Below are positions 17,833-25,985 of a stretch of DNA of 64,000 nt, in pieces. Within the stretch, counting starts at the first letter, position 1, and each line of letters begins with the position of its first letter. The notes below the pieces were generated by a model. It did not search any database and was not told the origin of the DNA. It saw only the letters and a list, made by a program, of their open reading frames with translations. The stretch is from Polynucleobacter sp. MG-Unter2-18 (GTDB lineage Bacteria > Pseudomonadota > Gammaproteobacteria > Burkholderiales > Burkholderiaceae), in NCBI RefSeq assembly GCF_018687675.1, contig NZ_CP061302.1, forward strand, positions 372,001 to 436,000, in the 5' to 3' direction. The position numbers and the translations under genes were made by a program.

Positions 17833-18648
17833 ATGAGCTTGTTTACTAATCTTACAAGTGGAAAATTGATCATGATCCTCAGCGTGATCATGCTTATTCC
17901 ACTGATGTATTTTTTTATTCGTGATTTTTACAGCAAAGTGGTTGATGAGGTAAAAAATACCGGCCATTCTGTTCCAGTTGAACCTATCATGGTGACAAGC
18001 TTAAATAAGACAAACCAGCTTGAAGAAGTAATCAATCAAAAGATTGCTAATATGAAGTTAGATTTAATGGCTGAGCGCTTGCGCATTACTTCCACAGCTG
18101 ATGTCTTAAAAAACCTTGCATTTGAGCGACATCTCCCAGAAACTCTCTATCAGATTTATTTTGAGACCAGAGCTTTTCCTCGAAAAAACGTAGAAGCTCA
18201 ACAAACAGATTTGGAATGGCATGCCAAAGCAGGTATTACAGAGCTTAAGGTAGAGCCGATGCCATTAGATGATGGCACTGTTATTCAATTCACTTTGCAG
18301 AATTACCCCTATACGCTTAGCGCTATCAATCATCGCTTTGCGAGAACCTATTTTGTTGAGTTGACTCTACGAGATGTTGATGGCACTCGCTTATTCGTAG
18401 TGCGCATTAAGGCCAATGAATTAACTGGCAGAGAGATTTTGGAAACTGCCATAATTGAAATGAAATCCGGTGAGTGGATAGATGATCTTGCTAGTTGCCG
18501 CCTATTAATGGATAAGCGCAAGACTGAGGTTCAGTTAATGGCTGAGCATCGTGAAGTAGAGATGTTAAAAAAGCGTTTTATTTTAAATAACGCTAGCGAT
18601 AAGCTTGTTGCAAGTAAAGTTAATACTAAGCCGGGCAACGGTAAATAA
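17833..18648 (+). CDS. Hypothetical single-TM protein of the PilI/J/L-like cluster
   Basis: 271 aa, not recognised. One N-terminal TM at about residues 11-31 ('LIMILSVIMLIPLMYFFI') is followed by a helical linker, a globular region centred on 'GTVIQFTLQNYPYTLSAINH' and 'YFVELTLRDVDGTRLFVVRI', and a basic helical C-terminal tail. It lies 5 bases before the PDZ gene and is transcribed with the CheW-like, receptor-like and CheA-like genes. The consistent grouping suggests a membrane complex subunit. Confidence 0.65.
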   Translation: MSLFTNLTSGKLIMILSVIMLIPLMYFFIRDFYSKVVDEVKNTGHSVPVEPIMVTSLNKTNQLEEVINQKIANMKLDLMAERLRITSTADVLKNLAFERHLPETLYQIYFETRAFPRKNVEAQQTDLEWHAKAGITELKVEPMPLDDGTVIQFTLQNYPYTLSAINHRFARTYFVELTLRDVDGTRLFVVRIKANELTGREILETAIIEMKSGEWIDDLASCRLLMDKRKTEVQLMAEHREVEMLKKRFILNNASDKLVASKVNTKPGNGK

Positions 18649-18653
18649 TCATC

Positions 18654-19673
18654 GTGACTGAAAAAATGACTTTCTACTCACAAAAAAATATCTATTTTTG
18701 GTTTTTAACCTTTTCTGGATTCCTGTTTGCGGTCTCTTTATTGGTGCTACTTGGGGCTGCAAACGATTTATCAGAATCTTCTTCTGAGCTAAAGCAGCTT
18801 AAAGTCGCGATGCCAGTAATAGAGGATTTTGTTGCAACTCAAAAAATTGATGTTCGCCTCAATAAAAATCAGCGCCGCTTAAAGCCTAGCGATATTCCAA
18901 AATTAGTCGATGGTGCAATTATTCCAGTAAATACAGATGAGGCGGTGAATCGTGCTTTTCAATTTTTTTCTGAATTTGAAAATAAACGTTCTGCATCAAT
19001 GCTTGCACTTGAATTGCCTGCTGTAGAGTCAATTGAGCTTGGCTCACCTGCTGAGGCAGCAGGTATAAAACCGGGAGATTTAATCTTATCTGTTAATGCA
19101 ACAAAGATTGAATCTGCTTTAGGTTTTTATCTTGCATTGAACGAAAAAACTTCCGCAGATGTAAATGTTAAATTAATGAGAAATAAAAAAGATAGTTTGA
19201 CAGTTGTAATGCGTATGGCAGATAGGTCGACAATCACGGGAAGTAATTGTGGGATTAAATTTACCCTTCCTGGCGATGTTATCTACCTGACAGAAGTTGA
19301 GACCAAGCGACTTGCAGAGCTATATCGTCGGGATGTATTGTCAACGATCCCGGTAGATTGGCGGGCCGAAGTATCTAATGATCTAATGCAAATTGCTAGA
19401 CGCCTCAATGCTATTGCAAAAAACGTGATTGATCCAGCCGGTGTAAACCCAGTCAGAATACAAACCAAAGATGTAGTTATTTGGCATGGTAAAAAGGTTA
19501 CAGAAAACATTGATATTTACTTTTCCCAGAGACGTAAGATTGAAGCTAAAAATGTCTCTTATATGACGGGGATCGGAGATGCATTTGTTGGTTTTGTTTG
19601 TAGTGTGCTCATCTTCGCTGTAGCACTTGCCATATTTTGGTATCAACGTCGTGAATCAGGAAAAAAGTCATGA
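18654..19673 (+). CDS. Two-TM protein with a PDZ domain
   Basis: 339 aa. TM1 is at about residues 12-35 ('FWFLTFSGFLFAVSLLVLLG') and TM2 at about 312-332 ('VGFVCSVLIFAVALAIFW'), which place a segment of about 275 residues outside the cytoplasm. That segment holds a PDZ domain at about 110-185 ('IELGSPAEAAGIKPGDLILS'). No protease triad is seen, so it should bind peptides or C-terminal tails only. Start is GTG 18654; ATG 18666 is the alternative. The stop overlaps the next start by 4 bases. The topology is like that of a receptor sensor. Confidence 0.7.
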   Translation: MTEKMTFYSQKNIYFWFLTFSGFLFAVSLLVLLGAANDLSESSSELKQLKVAMPVIEDFVATQKIDVRLNKNQRRLKPSDIPKLVDGAIIPVNTDEAVNRAFQFFSEFENKRSASMLALELPAVESIELGSPAEAAGIKPGDLILSVNATKIESALGFYLALNEKTSADVNVKLMRNKKDSLTVVMRMADRSTITGSNCGIKFTLPGDVIYLTEVETKRLAELYRRDVLSTIPVDWRAEVSNDLMQIARRLNAIAKNVIDPAGVNPVRIQTKDVVIWHGKKVTENIDIYFSQRRKIEAKNVSYMTGIGDAFVGFVCSVLIFAVALAIFWYQRRESGKKS

Positions 19674-20077
19674 CAACATTACAAGTGCAAGATTACTGGC
19701 TAGGAATGCGGATTAATGGTGGTCGTTATGCAATTTCAACAAAATTAATACAGGCTGTTTTTTTACATCCTGAGTCCGAGCAGATGATAAAAGATCTGCG
19801 TATTAATGGTGTCGTAGTCTATAAGGGCGAACCCATTTGTTTGCGTAATCATTTTCAATTACTGCGCTTTGATCAGTGTGGAGATAGTTTTGTAGATTGG
19901 CAGCAGGTCCTAAAGCAGTCTAGTGCACCTTGGATCATTGTGCTGAGAAATGGCCCTCAAGAAGGTTTGGGTTTTAGGGTCAATAATATTGTTGGCCCTT
20001 TTTACGCTGAGACGATACCTGATTCTTCATTCTTTTATCACAACGGCGCTGATTATCATTTGGTAGGGGTCTCTTAA
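19670..20077 (+). CDS. CheW/PilI-like coupling protein (divergent)
   Basis: 135 aa with a divergent CheW fold: 'WLGMRINGGRYAISTKLIQA' matches the N-terminal CheW strands, 'INGVVVYKGEPICLRNHFQL' the 'G.i..rG.ipvvdL' element, and 'GLGFRVNNIVGPF' the 'GL.VD.V..v' element. CheW proteins link receptors to CheA in arrays. It sits immediately before a PilJ-like membrane protein and a CheA/ChpA-like pseudokinase, the same order as pilI-pilJ-chpA(pilL) in type IV pilus chemosensory loci. Similarity is weak, so the call rests on pattern plus synteny. Confidence 0.6.
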   Translation: MTTLQVQDYWLGMRINGGRYAISTKLIQAVFLHPESEQMIKDLRINGVVVYKGEPICLRNHFQLLRFDQCGDSFVDWQQVLKQSSAPWIIVLRNGPQEGLGFRVNNIVGPFYAETIPDSSFFYHNGADYHLVGVS

Positions 20078-20124
20078 GGCCGATATGCAGATCAGTCACT
20101 TAATCGCTAGTCGAGATCATTTAC

Positions 20125-22119
20125 ATGAATAAGAAAAATAATAGCCATATCTTTTCCCAGCGCCCAATTCTTTTTTGGCAATGGGTATCGTACATCTCGT
20201 TTGCTTTTGTGCTGGCTGCTAGTATCGGCGCTTTTTTCTCTGCGCGTTCTTGGGTATCTGAGGGCAAGTATTTGCAATCGATTGATGGTGAGCAAGTAGA
20301 AGTTTTGCGTTTGATTCCTTTTTTAAGAGAGTTGCAGCAACAAACAAATGGTCCTATCGCCCTTGAACCCGCTTTTTTTGCGAACTTAAAAAAAGCCGAG
20401 GTCTTCTTAAAATCAGCGACTGCAGACTTGAAGAACCAATCTGAGTTGAGTCCTAATTCAGCATCCACAGTATCGAGCAAGGGGGTTAGTGAACCCAGTG
20501 CATTGAAGTCTTTAAGTGGAGTAGTGGCAGATCCAGCCATCAAAAAACCCAGTGCATCTAAAGAAGCGGAATCGTCTACTCCTTTGTTACCTCTATCTGA
20601 CAATCCGATCGTCGCTCTCTTTCAAAGGATGGACTCTAAACTAATGTCAGTCGTTTTCGGTAAGCCAGAGAAATATGCCGTGAAGTCTGATAAAAAAAAT
20701 GACGAGGAGGGATCTGAGCAGACAGAGTCAGCTGAAAAGCTCAAGAAAAATCCAAAACCTTCCACTCCGCTTGAGGTGCTACTAAGCGCTAAAGATACTG
20801 AGCAGTCAATTGGAGTAATACTTGCACAAGAAAAGGGCTTAAATGATTTGGCTGTCTTAGCAAGGTCAGGTGAGGTATTAATTGGCTCTAAAGGACCGCT
20901 AGAGTTAGATAAATTACCCTCTGAATCTGCTGTAAAAAAATATGCAGAAAGTATAGGTAATTTTGTCAAAGCACATAATGCTTGGCAAAAAAATATCACT
21001 GACTCTACGACAACATCAGATCTTCAAAAAGCACTTGCTGCAGTTCTAGAGCAAAAGGTGATTCTGGAAATTGATATCGGTAAAAAAACAGCTGGTAAGT
21101 CAAACCTTAAATCTACAGATGTAGCGCCGAAGGTACCGCAAAGTCCTTTGTATTCCAAGTTACCGCAAGAAAGTGCAGCAGTACTGAATACTTATGTTTT
21201 GAATATGCGGGTAATTAAGGACTTCGCTAACGACTATGGGTCTTTGCGTCTTGCAGCGCAAAAAAAATCCCAATCGATTCAATATTTTGACTTTAAGGGT
21301 GCCGGTGGATTTCTGGGATTAATTTTAGTTTCAGCCATTGCTGCTTTTGGAATTATGTTGGGTGCCTATATGGTGCTTGTGAATACCGCTCGTAATGCGC
21401 AAGATTTGCAGCGGGCATCTAAACAAACTAAGGCTGCCGGTCAATTATTAAGATCAATTGACTTAGGTTTTGCGAGTGCGCCAAACAATAAAACATCCAA
21501 AGCTAATTCGCAAAGCAGCGATTCTGATCAGTCGACAGATCAGCTCAATGTGAAGACGGTGATGAATGTCATTTCTGAATTAAGTGATGATCTAAAAAAT
21601 AAGATTAATAAAATTGATACGCACTTTAAAGTACTTGCGCAACTCAATATCAAATTACGACATTCGATTGACACACTGCATGAGAAGAGTGGCCAGATTC
21701 GTACAAATGCATCCGATAAAAATAGTAATTCACCGTATAGCCAAGAGATGGGTGTCAGTAGAGGTGGGCCTTTAGATCAACTGCAAGACGCCTTTTCTGC
21801 ATTAAAGCAACAGGGCGTTCGTCTTTACTTGGCAATATTGGATAACCATTCTAGTAAACAGCTTGCTGTCGAAACAGAACAGCTAAATTTATTGGTCGAG
21901 AGAGTGGAGGCTACTGTATCGAAAATGCGTTCAACGCTAGCCACTGCATTAGAGCAAGCAACACCCCTAGAAGTACAAGCGCCGCAGATCTCTTTGGAAG
22001 CCATCGAGCTCTTGGGTATGGATGCTAAACAGGTAATGCGTGATCTACAGTTATGGCAAGGTGAGTTTGATGGGTTGAATAAAGCTTTTACTGAATTAAA
22101 ACGAGAAGCAAGGGTCTAA
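20125..22119 (+). CDS. PilJ-like two-TM receptor-type protein without MCP signalling domain
   Basis: 664 aa with chemoreceptor topology: TM1 at about residues 13-38 ('VSYISFAFVLAASIGAFFSA'), a large extracytoplasmic region including a low-complexity acidic/Lys/Ser stretch, TM2 at about 392-417 ('GLILVSAIAAFGIMLGAYMV'), then about 245 cytoplasmic residues that are mainly coiled coil ('LSDDLKNKINKIDTHFKVLA'). The conserved MCP hairpin tip (E-x-A-A-R-T-E-Q-x-x-S type) is absent, as are methylation-site patterns. The gene order points to PilJ ancestry, but function must be non-canonical. Confidence 0.6.
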   Translation: MNKKNNSHIFSQRPILFWQWVSYISFAFVLAASIGAFFSARSWVSEGKYLQSIDGEQVEVLRLIPFLRELQQQTNGPIALEPAFFANLKKAEVFLKSATADLKNQSELSPNSASTVSSKGVSEPSALKSLSGVVADPAIKKPSASKEAESSTPLLPLSDNPIVALFQRMDSKLMSVVFGKPEKYAVKSDKKNDEEGSEQTESAEKLKKNPKPSTPLEVLLSAKDTEQSIGVILAQEKGLNDLAVLARSGEVLIGSKGPLELDKLPSESAVKKYAESIGNFVKAHNAWQKNITDSTTTSDLQKALAAVLEQKVILEIDIGKKTAGKSNLKSTDVAPKVPQSPLYSKLPQESAAVLNTYVLNMRVIKDFANDYGSLRLAAQKKSQSIQYFDFKGAGGFLGLILVSAIAAFGIMLGAYMVLVNTARNAQDLQRASKQTKAAGQLLRSIDLGFASAPNNKTSKANSQSSDSDQSTDQLNVKTVMNVISELSDDLKNKINKIDTHFKVLAQLNIKLRHSIDTLHEKSGQIRTNASDKNSNSPYSQEMGVSRGGPLDQLQDAFSALKQQGVRLYLAILDNHSSKQLAVETEQLNLLVERVEATVSKMRSTLATALEQATPLEVQAPQISLEAIELLGMDAKQVMRDLQLWQGEFDGLNKAFTELKREARV

Positions 22120-22152
22120 TGCAATTGATTTTTTATAAGGCGTAATGCAAAT

Positions 22153-23619
22153 ATGGCCGAAGAAAAACCCCTGTTTTTAATTGATATTGATCGCGCTATT
22201 GAGGGTCTGCAGTCTGCTGCTCCTAAAAAGGGCTCAGGGGATCCAGTGTCGATTGAGCCATTAATCATGCATAGTGTTGATTTAGCGAATGCCCTAGATG
22301 GCGCTGGATTAGATGCTTTAAGTGAGATGGCTAATGAATTAGCGCACTGCTTTAAGAATAACCATACACAAGCCTTTTTGGTGCTGGATGATCTAGTTAG
22401 TATTGTCAGGTCAGAAGTCGCGTTTACACATCCATCGGTGGCGAGTGAAGTCGCTTGTACTCTAGAGCAATTAAATCAAGCAAAAGCGTTATTCGCTAGC
22501 AAGTTGTCACAAATCAAAAACGGTCTACCAGTTGCTAAAAATCCTGATAATGAGCTATCGCCCCTTGGCAGGCCTTCTGAGATGATTCAGGAGGCGATGG
22601 AGACTGTCATTAGTGAGGTGGATGAACGGCCCTTCAGCAGAGCGCCAATTTCTGAGTTGCCTGCTACTCCAATAGTGCCCGAGGTATTCCCAGAACCTTC
22701 TCTCGCAGAACTGAGCGCCTTATTCGCGCCGCGCCTACAAGACGATTCTCCGGTAGTTTTTACCCCTCCTGAGCCCAAGGCATTTTCTTTTCCTGAAGGT
22801 GTGACTCGCCCTCTAGATCGTGAAAATTCGTTAGATTATTCAGGAAGTCAGCGTTATTTAGATAAGCACTTTTCCTTGGATCGCGCCCACAACCTCAATC
22901 GTATGCAAATAGCGCGAAGTTTGGTCACTAAGACTGACAACTGGAATGCTGTAGAGCTTGATTTCTTGCTTGGTCGTGAACAGGATGAGTTGACAAAGGC
23001 TGGTCAACAATCGCTACGTCATGTATTTGAAAATTTGACAGATGAGCTCTTAATTGATGAGGTGTATGCTGATCCTGAGATTGTTCAGCAACTGGTTACG
23101 ATCATTAGTATCTTGCCACCTTGCCCAAGTATTTTTGCAGTTCAGCAAGATTTAATGATTTTTATTGATTTGGACCATATAGCCTTGTCGGATGAACATC
23201 TCTTGGCGGCAGGTAAAATGATGGCCGAAATTGGAGGCTCACTCGAAACTCATCACGAAGGAGTGCGTTTATCGTGCCCGTCTAGTCTATTAAGAATGCC
23301 AATGGTCTTTTTTGGCCGACATGGGCAAAACTATGCTGTTTCTGCAATTCAATATTTAGGGGAAGAGGCTATCAATAAACCGGTTGATAGCAAGGTAGAT
23401 GCATTAGGTGAGATTTTGCATCCTAGTAGGATGATTAATTTGCTGGTGGGCAATCAGCATTACTCTATTTATGCCCATGAATTTTTAGGGGTTCAGAATA
23501 TGAATATCCATCTTAATATCCCTAAATTAGTAGAGCGCCCTTATTGGCTGGCTGGTGTAGCCTTGGATGGCATGAATAATGTGTACCCTTGGGTAGCCTT
23601 GGATCGGTTTACCAAATAA
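22153..23619 (+). CDS. CheA/ChpA(PilL)-like pseudokinase with C-terminal CheW-like domain
   Basis: 488 aa, against well over 1500 for ChpA. The N-terminal part is helical and HPt-like but lacks an H-x-x-K-G phospho-His motif. After a Pro-rich linker comes a remnant of the CheA ATPase end at about residues 325-385 ('LLAAGKMMAEIGGSLETHHE', compare '..GG.i...s..g.Gt.f'). A CheW-like P5 domain follows ('MVFFGRHGQNYAVSAIQYLG', then 'PYWLAGVALDGMNNVYPWVA'). The DxGxG and N boxes are not recognisable, so it should not phosphorylate. Its stop overlaps the flgA start (TAATG). Confidence 0.6.
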   Translation: MAEEKPLFLIDIDRAIEGLQSAAPKKGSGDPVSIEPLIMHSVDLANALDGAGLDALSEMANELAHCFKNNHTQAFLVLDDLVSIVRSEVAFTHPSVASEVACTLEQLNQAKALFASKLSQIKNGLPVAKNPDNELSPLGRPSEMIQEAMETVISEVDERPFSRAPISELPATPIVPEVFPEPSLAELSALFAPRLQDDSPVVFTPPEPKAFSFPEGVTRPLDRENSLDYSGSQRYLDKHFSLDRAHNLNRMQIARSLVTKTDNWNAVELDFLLGREQDELTKAGQQSLRHVFENLTDELLIDEVYADPEIVQQLVTIISILPPCPSIFAVQQDLMIFIDLDHIALSDEHLLAAGKMMAEIGGSLETHHEGVRLSCPSSLLRMPMVFFGRHGQNYAVSAIQYLGEEAINKPVDSKVDALGEILHPSRMINLLVGNQHYSIYAHEFLGVQNMNIHLNIPKLVERPYWLAGVALDGMNNVYPWVALDRFTK

Positions 23620-24305
23620 TGCCGCTTTTTAATCGTTTTTTGATAGGGCTGATATTTAGTACGCTGTCTTTTGGAGTTTATGCCGCTTTACCTCCGGATA
23701 TTGAACAGGCTATCAAGCGATTCATTCAAAAAAGCCCCACTGTCAATGGTTTGCGGGTAGAGACAGAGTGGCTCGAACCAAATTTAATTATTCCAGCCTG
23801 CTTGGGCGGTAGTGTTGAGATTTTGACTCCCACAGGTTCGCGCTTGTGGGGAAGGTCGATGATCCAATTACGTTGCACTAAAGCTGCATGGTTAATTAAT
23901 GTACCGGTCAATATCCATGCCTATGGAGATTATGTTGTAGCCAGTCGCTACCTACCTTTTGGTCAAAAGCTTGAAATTGGCGATATTCGGCTGATAGAGG
24001 GTGATTTAACCGTTCTACCAGATGATGTGTTGCGCAACCCCAGGGGGGCTTATGAGCGGATTTTAGGCAAATCTTTGCAAATGGGTATGCCAATTGGGCT
24101 AAACGATTTAAAAGAATCTGCCGTAATAAAAGTAGGAGATCCTGTTAGGATTCAATTAACAGGTAAAGATTTTCAGGTTTCTGGAGAAGGTATTGCCCAA
24201 ACCCCTGGCATGATTGGGGATATGGTTAGAGTGCGATTATCTGATGGACAGGTTTTACAAGGTAAAGTATTAAGGCCAGGAATCATTAGCGTGAATATGG
24301 AATAA
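23619..24305 (+). CDS. flgA: Flagellar P-ring assembly chaperone FlgA
   Basis: 228 aa periplasmic chaperone for FlgI. It has a signal peptide ('FLIGLIFSTLSFGVYA') and a C-terminal SAF domain ('VVASRYLPFGQKLEIGDIRL', 'PIGLNDLKESAVIKVGDPVR', 'GDMVRVRLSDGQVLQGKVLR'). ATG 23619 overlaps the stop of the pseudokinase gene by one base, so translation is coupled to the PilI/J/L-like set. flgA is separated here from flgB and stands before flgM. Confidence 0.93.
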   Translation: MPLFNRFLIGLIFSTLSFGVYAALPPDIEQAIKRFIQKSPTVNGLRVETEWLEPNLIIPACLGGSVEILTPTGSRLWGRSMIQLRCTKAAWLINVPVNIHAYGDYVVASRYLPFGQKLEIGDIRLIEGDLTVLPDDVLRNPRGAYERILGKSLQMGMPIGLNDLKESAVIKVGDPVRIQLTGKDFQVSGEGIAQTPGMIGDMVRVRLSDGQVLQGKVLRPGIISVNME

Positions 24306-24315
24306 ATCGTTAAAA

Positions 24316-24324
24316 TGCTATAAT
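24316..24324 (+). promoter_or_regulatory. Extended -10 promoter before flgM
   Basis: TGC-TATAAT, an extended -10 element, lies 47 bases before the flgM ATG in the 65-base gap after flgA. No good -35 is seen, as is common for extended -10 promoters. It would allow FlgM to be made independently of the upstream operon. Confidence 0.5.
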
Positions 24325-24370
24325 ATTGTCTATCAACGTTGTGTTTTTAGACAGTGCTGGGGAGAATAAG

Positions 24371-24721
24371 ATGAAAATTAATGAGAATGCACCACTAGTT
24401 CCGCCAAATGTTGGAACAGCTAAAGCTGTGCCAGGATCAAACTCTGCCGCCAGTACTAACAATCTAACATTAAATCAAACTCCGGCACCAGCAGTAAGTC
24501 GCCCCGCAGTTAATTTGGATATTGGGCTGACAGCTAAGCTGGCTGAGGCACAAAGTAGCACCAGCGCTGCTAATCAGGTTAGCGATGATCTGCTAATTAA
24601 AAAACTTCGCGACAAGGTTGCTAGCGGTCAATTTGAGATTGATTACACCCAAATCTCTCAGGCAATGTTAAAAGACGTAGTCGCAGCAATTGGGCAAAAA
24701 CCAAATCGCCCCCAAAGCTAA
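24371..24721 (+). CDS. flgM: Anti-sigma-28 factor FlgM
   Basis: 116 aa. The C-terminal half fits the FlgM sigma-28-binding region: 'DDLLIKKLRDKVASGQFEID' followed by 'YTQISQAMLKDVVAAIGQ'. The N-terminal half is Ala/Pro/Asn-rich and disordered, as in FlgM generally. ATG 24371 is chosen over an upstream in-frame start because GGGGAG lies directly before it. It would hold FliA inactive until exported through a completed hook-basal body. Its target, fliA, is the convergent gene 530 bases downstream. Confidence 0.85.
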   Translation: MKINENAPLVPPNVGTAKAVPGSNSAASTNNLTLNQTPAPAVSRPAVNLDIGLTAKLAEAQSSTSAANQVSDDLLIKKLRDKVASGQFEIDYTQISQAMLKDVVAAIGQKPNRPQS

Positions 24722-24817
24722 GTTCTCCCCTTAGATCTGCTCAATTCTATTGATTTCGCTGTATTTTGCTCTCATTCTGAGCTCGAATTACTATAAACAG
24801 AAAAATCCAATTTTAAG

Positions 24818-25231
24818 ATGGTAAAAGTTCAGCCATCAATGTCCTTTGATGACCTATTGTCGTTCTTAAAGGGCGTTGCAAGTGCTATTGAGGATTTGCG
24901 TGCTGCTTTGGAGGCGAATGATATGGATCGTCTGCCAGCATCACTGGAAAATACCAATGCCGCTTTGGATGCTATACAGAGTTATCCAGGCGGTACTGAG
25001 AAGCTCAAGCAAGATATTCACCAATTTGAGCCGGAAAAAACGACGCAATTATTAGTGCTACTCGATGAAGCCTCAGTCAATCACCAAATCAATGGGGATT
25101 TGATTCGTTTGGCCATGCAACGCAGCTCTGCTATGCAATCTTTTATTGCTCAGCAAGCACCAAGCGCAACTTACGGAAGTGATGGGGGAGTACCAGGATC
25201 GGTAGGCGGAGTGCTGTCCCGCAAAGTCTAG
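24818..25231 (+). CDS. flgN: Flagellar chaperone FlgN
   Basis: 137 aa, mainly helical, with the FlgN pattern ('FDDLLSFLKGVASAIEDLRA', 'MDRLPASLENTNAALDAIQS'). FlgN protects FlgK and FlgL before export. Its place after flgA-flgM is the conserved betaproteobacterial and enteric order. The Gly/Ser-rich C-terminal tail is typical of flexible export-chaperone ends. It converges on fliA with a 19-base gap. Confidence 0.8.
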   Translation: MVKVQPSMSFDDLLSFLKGVASAIEDLRAALEANDMDRLPASLENTNAALDAIQSYPGGTEKLKQDIHQFEPEKTTQLLVLLDEASVNHQINGDLIRLAMQRSSAMQSFIAQQAPSATYGSDGGVPGSVGGVLSRKV

Positions 25232-25250
25232 CGCAAAAAGCTTTTAAGAA

Positions 25251-25940
25251 CTAAGACTTTAGTTTTGCCCGAATGCGGATCATACCTTGCGTATGAATCT
25301 GGCTAATGCGCCCAGGGGTAATATTCATAACCAGGGCAATTTCTCGATAAGATAGATCTTCTTGATAGTGTAGGGCCATCACTAACTTTTCATTATCAGG
25401 TAAACCTGACAAAATTTGGGCTATTCGTTCTGCAAATTGACTCATTGCTACAGAGCGCATCGGGTCAGATTCATCGGTATCCGAAGGCATGAGATCATCC
25501 GATAAATCATCCAACGGCATTAAATGCACCATATTAGTGATGATGGCATGGTATGACTCAATACTCAAATCAGCGCCTTGGGCAATTTCTTTTTCAGATG
25601 GGTGGCGCCCTAAGGTCTGCTCTAAACGGCGCGTTACTTTTTCGATTCCAACAAGTTCATCGCGCTGATTGCGCGGCAAAATATCATTTTTGCGGCAGGA
25701 GTCATAAATAGCGCCCCGTATACGGGTTTTAGCATAGGCTTCAAATGCTAAATTGGGTTGGGGTTCATAGCGCTTAAGAGCATCCAATAAACCCGTTAAC
25801 CCTTCCTGAATGAGATCATCTACCTCAACATTAGGCGGTAAGCGAGAACAAATTTGATGTGCAATCCGCTTTACCAGGGGTAAATGAGTGCGAATGGCTT
25901 CGTCAATATCAAGAGACGCAAAATAACTAGAGGGCTTCAA
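25251..25940 (-). CDS. fliA: Flagellar sigma-28 factor FliA
   Basis: 229 aa sigma factor. Region 2 is seen in 'LVKRIAHQICSRLPPNVEVD' and 'DDLIQEGLTGLLDALKRYEP', region 3 in 'LEQTLGRHPSEKEIAQGADL', and region 4 HTH in 'YQEDLSYREIALVMNITPGR'. It directs transcription of late flagellar genes such as fliC and is opposed by FlgM. It is the last gene of the minus-strand run flhA-flhF-flhG-like-fliA, the usual order in polar-flagellate proteobacteria. Confidence 0.95.
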   Translation of the reverse strand: MKPSSYFASLDIDEAIRTHLPLVKRIAHQICSRLPPNVEVDDLIQEGLTGLLDALKRYEPQPNLAFEAYAKTRIRGAIYDSCRKNDILPRNQRDELVGIEKVTRRLEQTLGRHPSEKEIAQGADLSIESYHAIITNMVHLMPLDDLSDDLMPSDTDESDPMRSVAMSQFAERIAQILSGLPDNEKLVMALHYQEDLSYREIALVMNITPGRISQIHTQGMIRIRAKLKS

Positions 25941-25985
25941 TGACAGATCGCTTAAAGGCGGGGTTAAAGGTGCATAACTGAGTGC

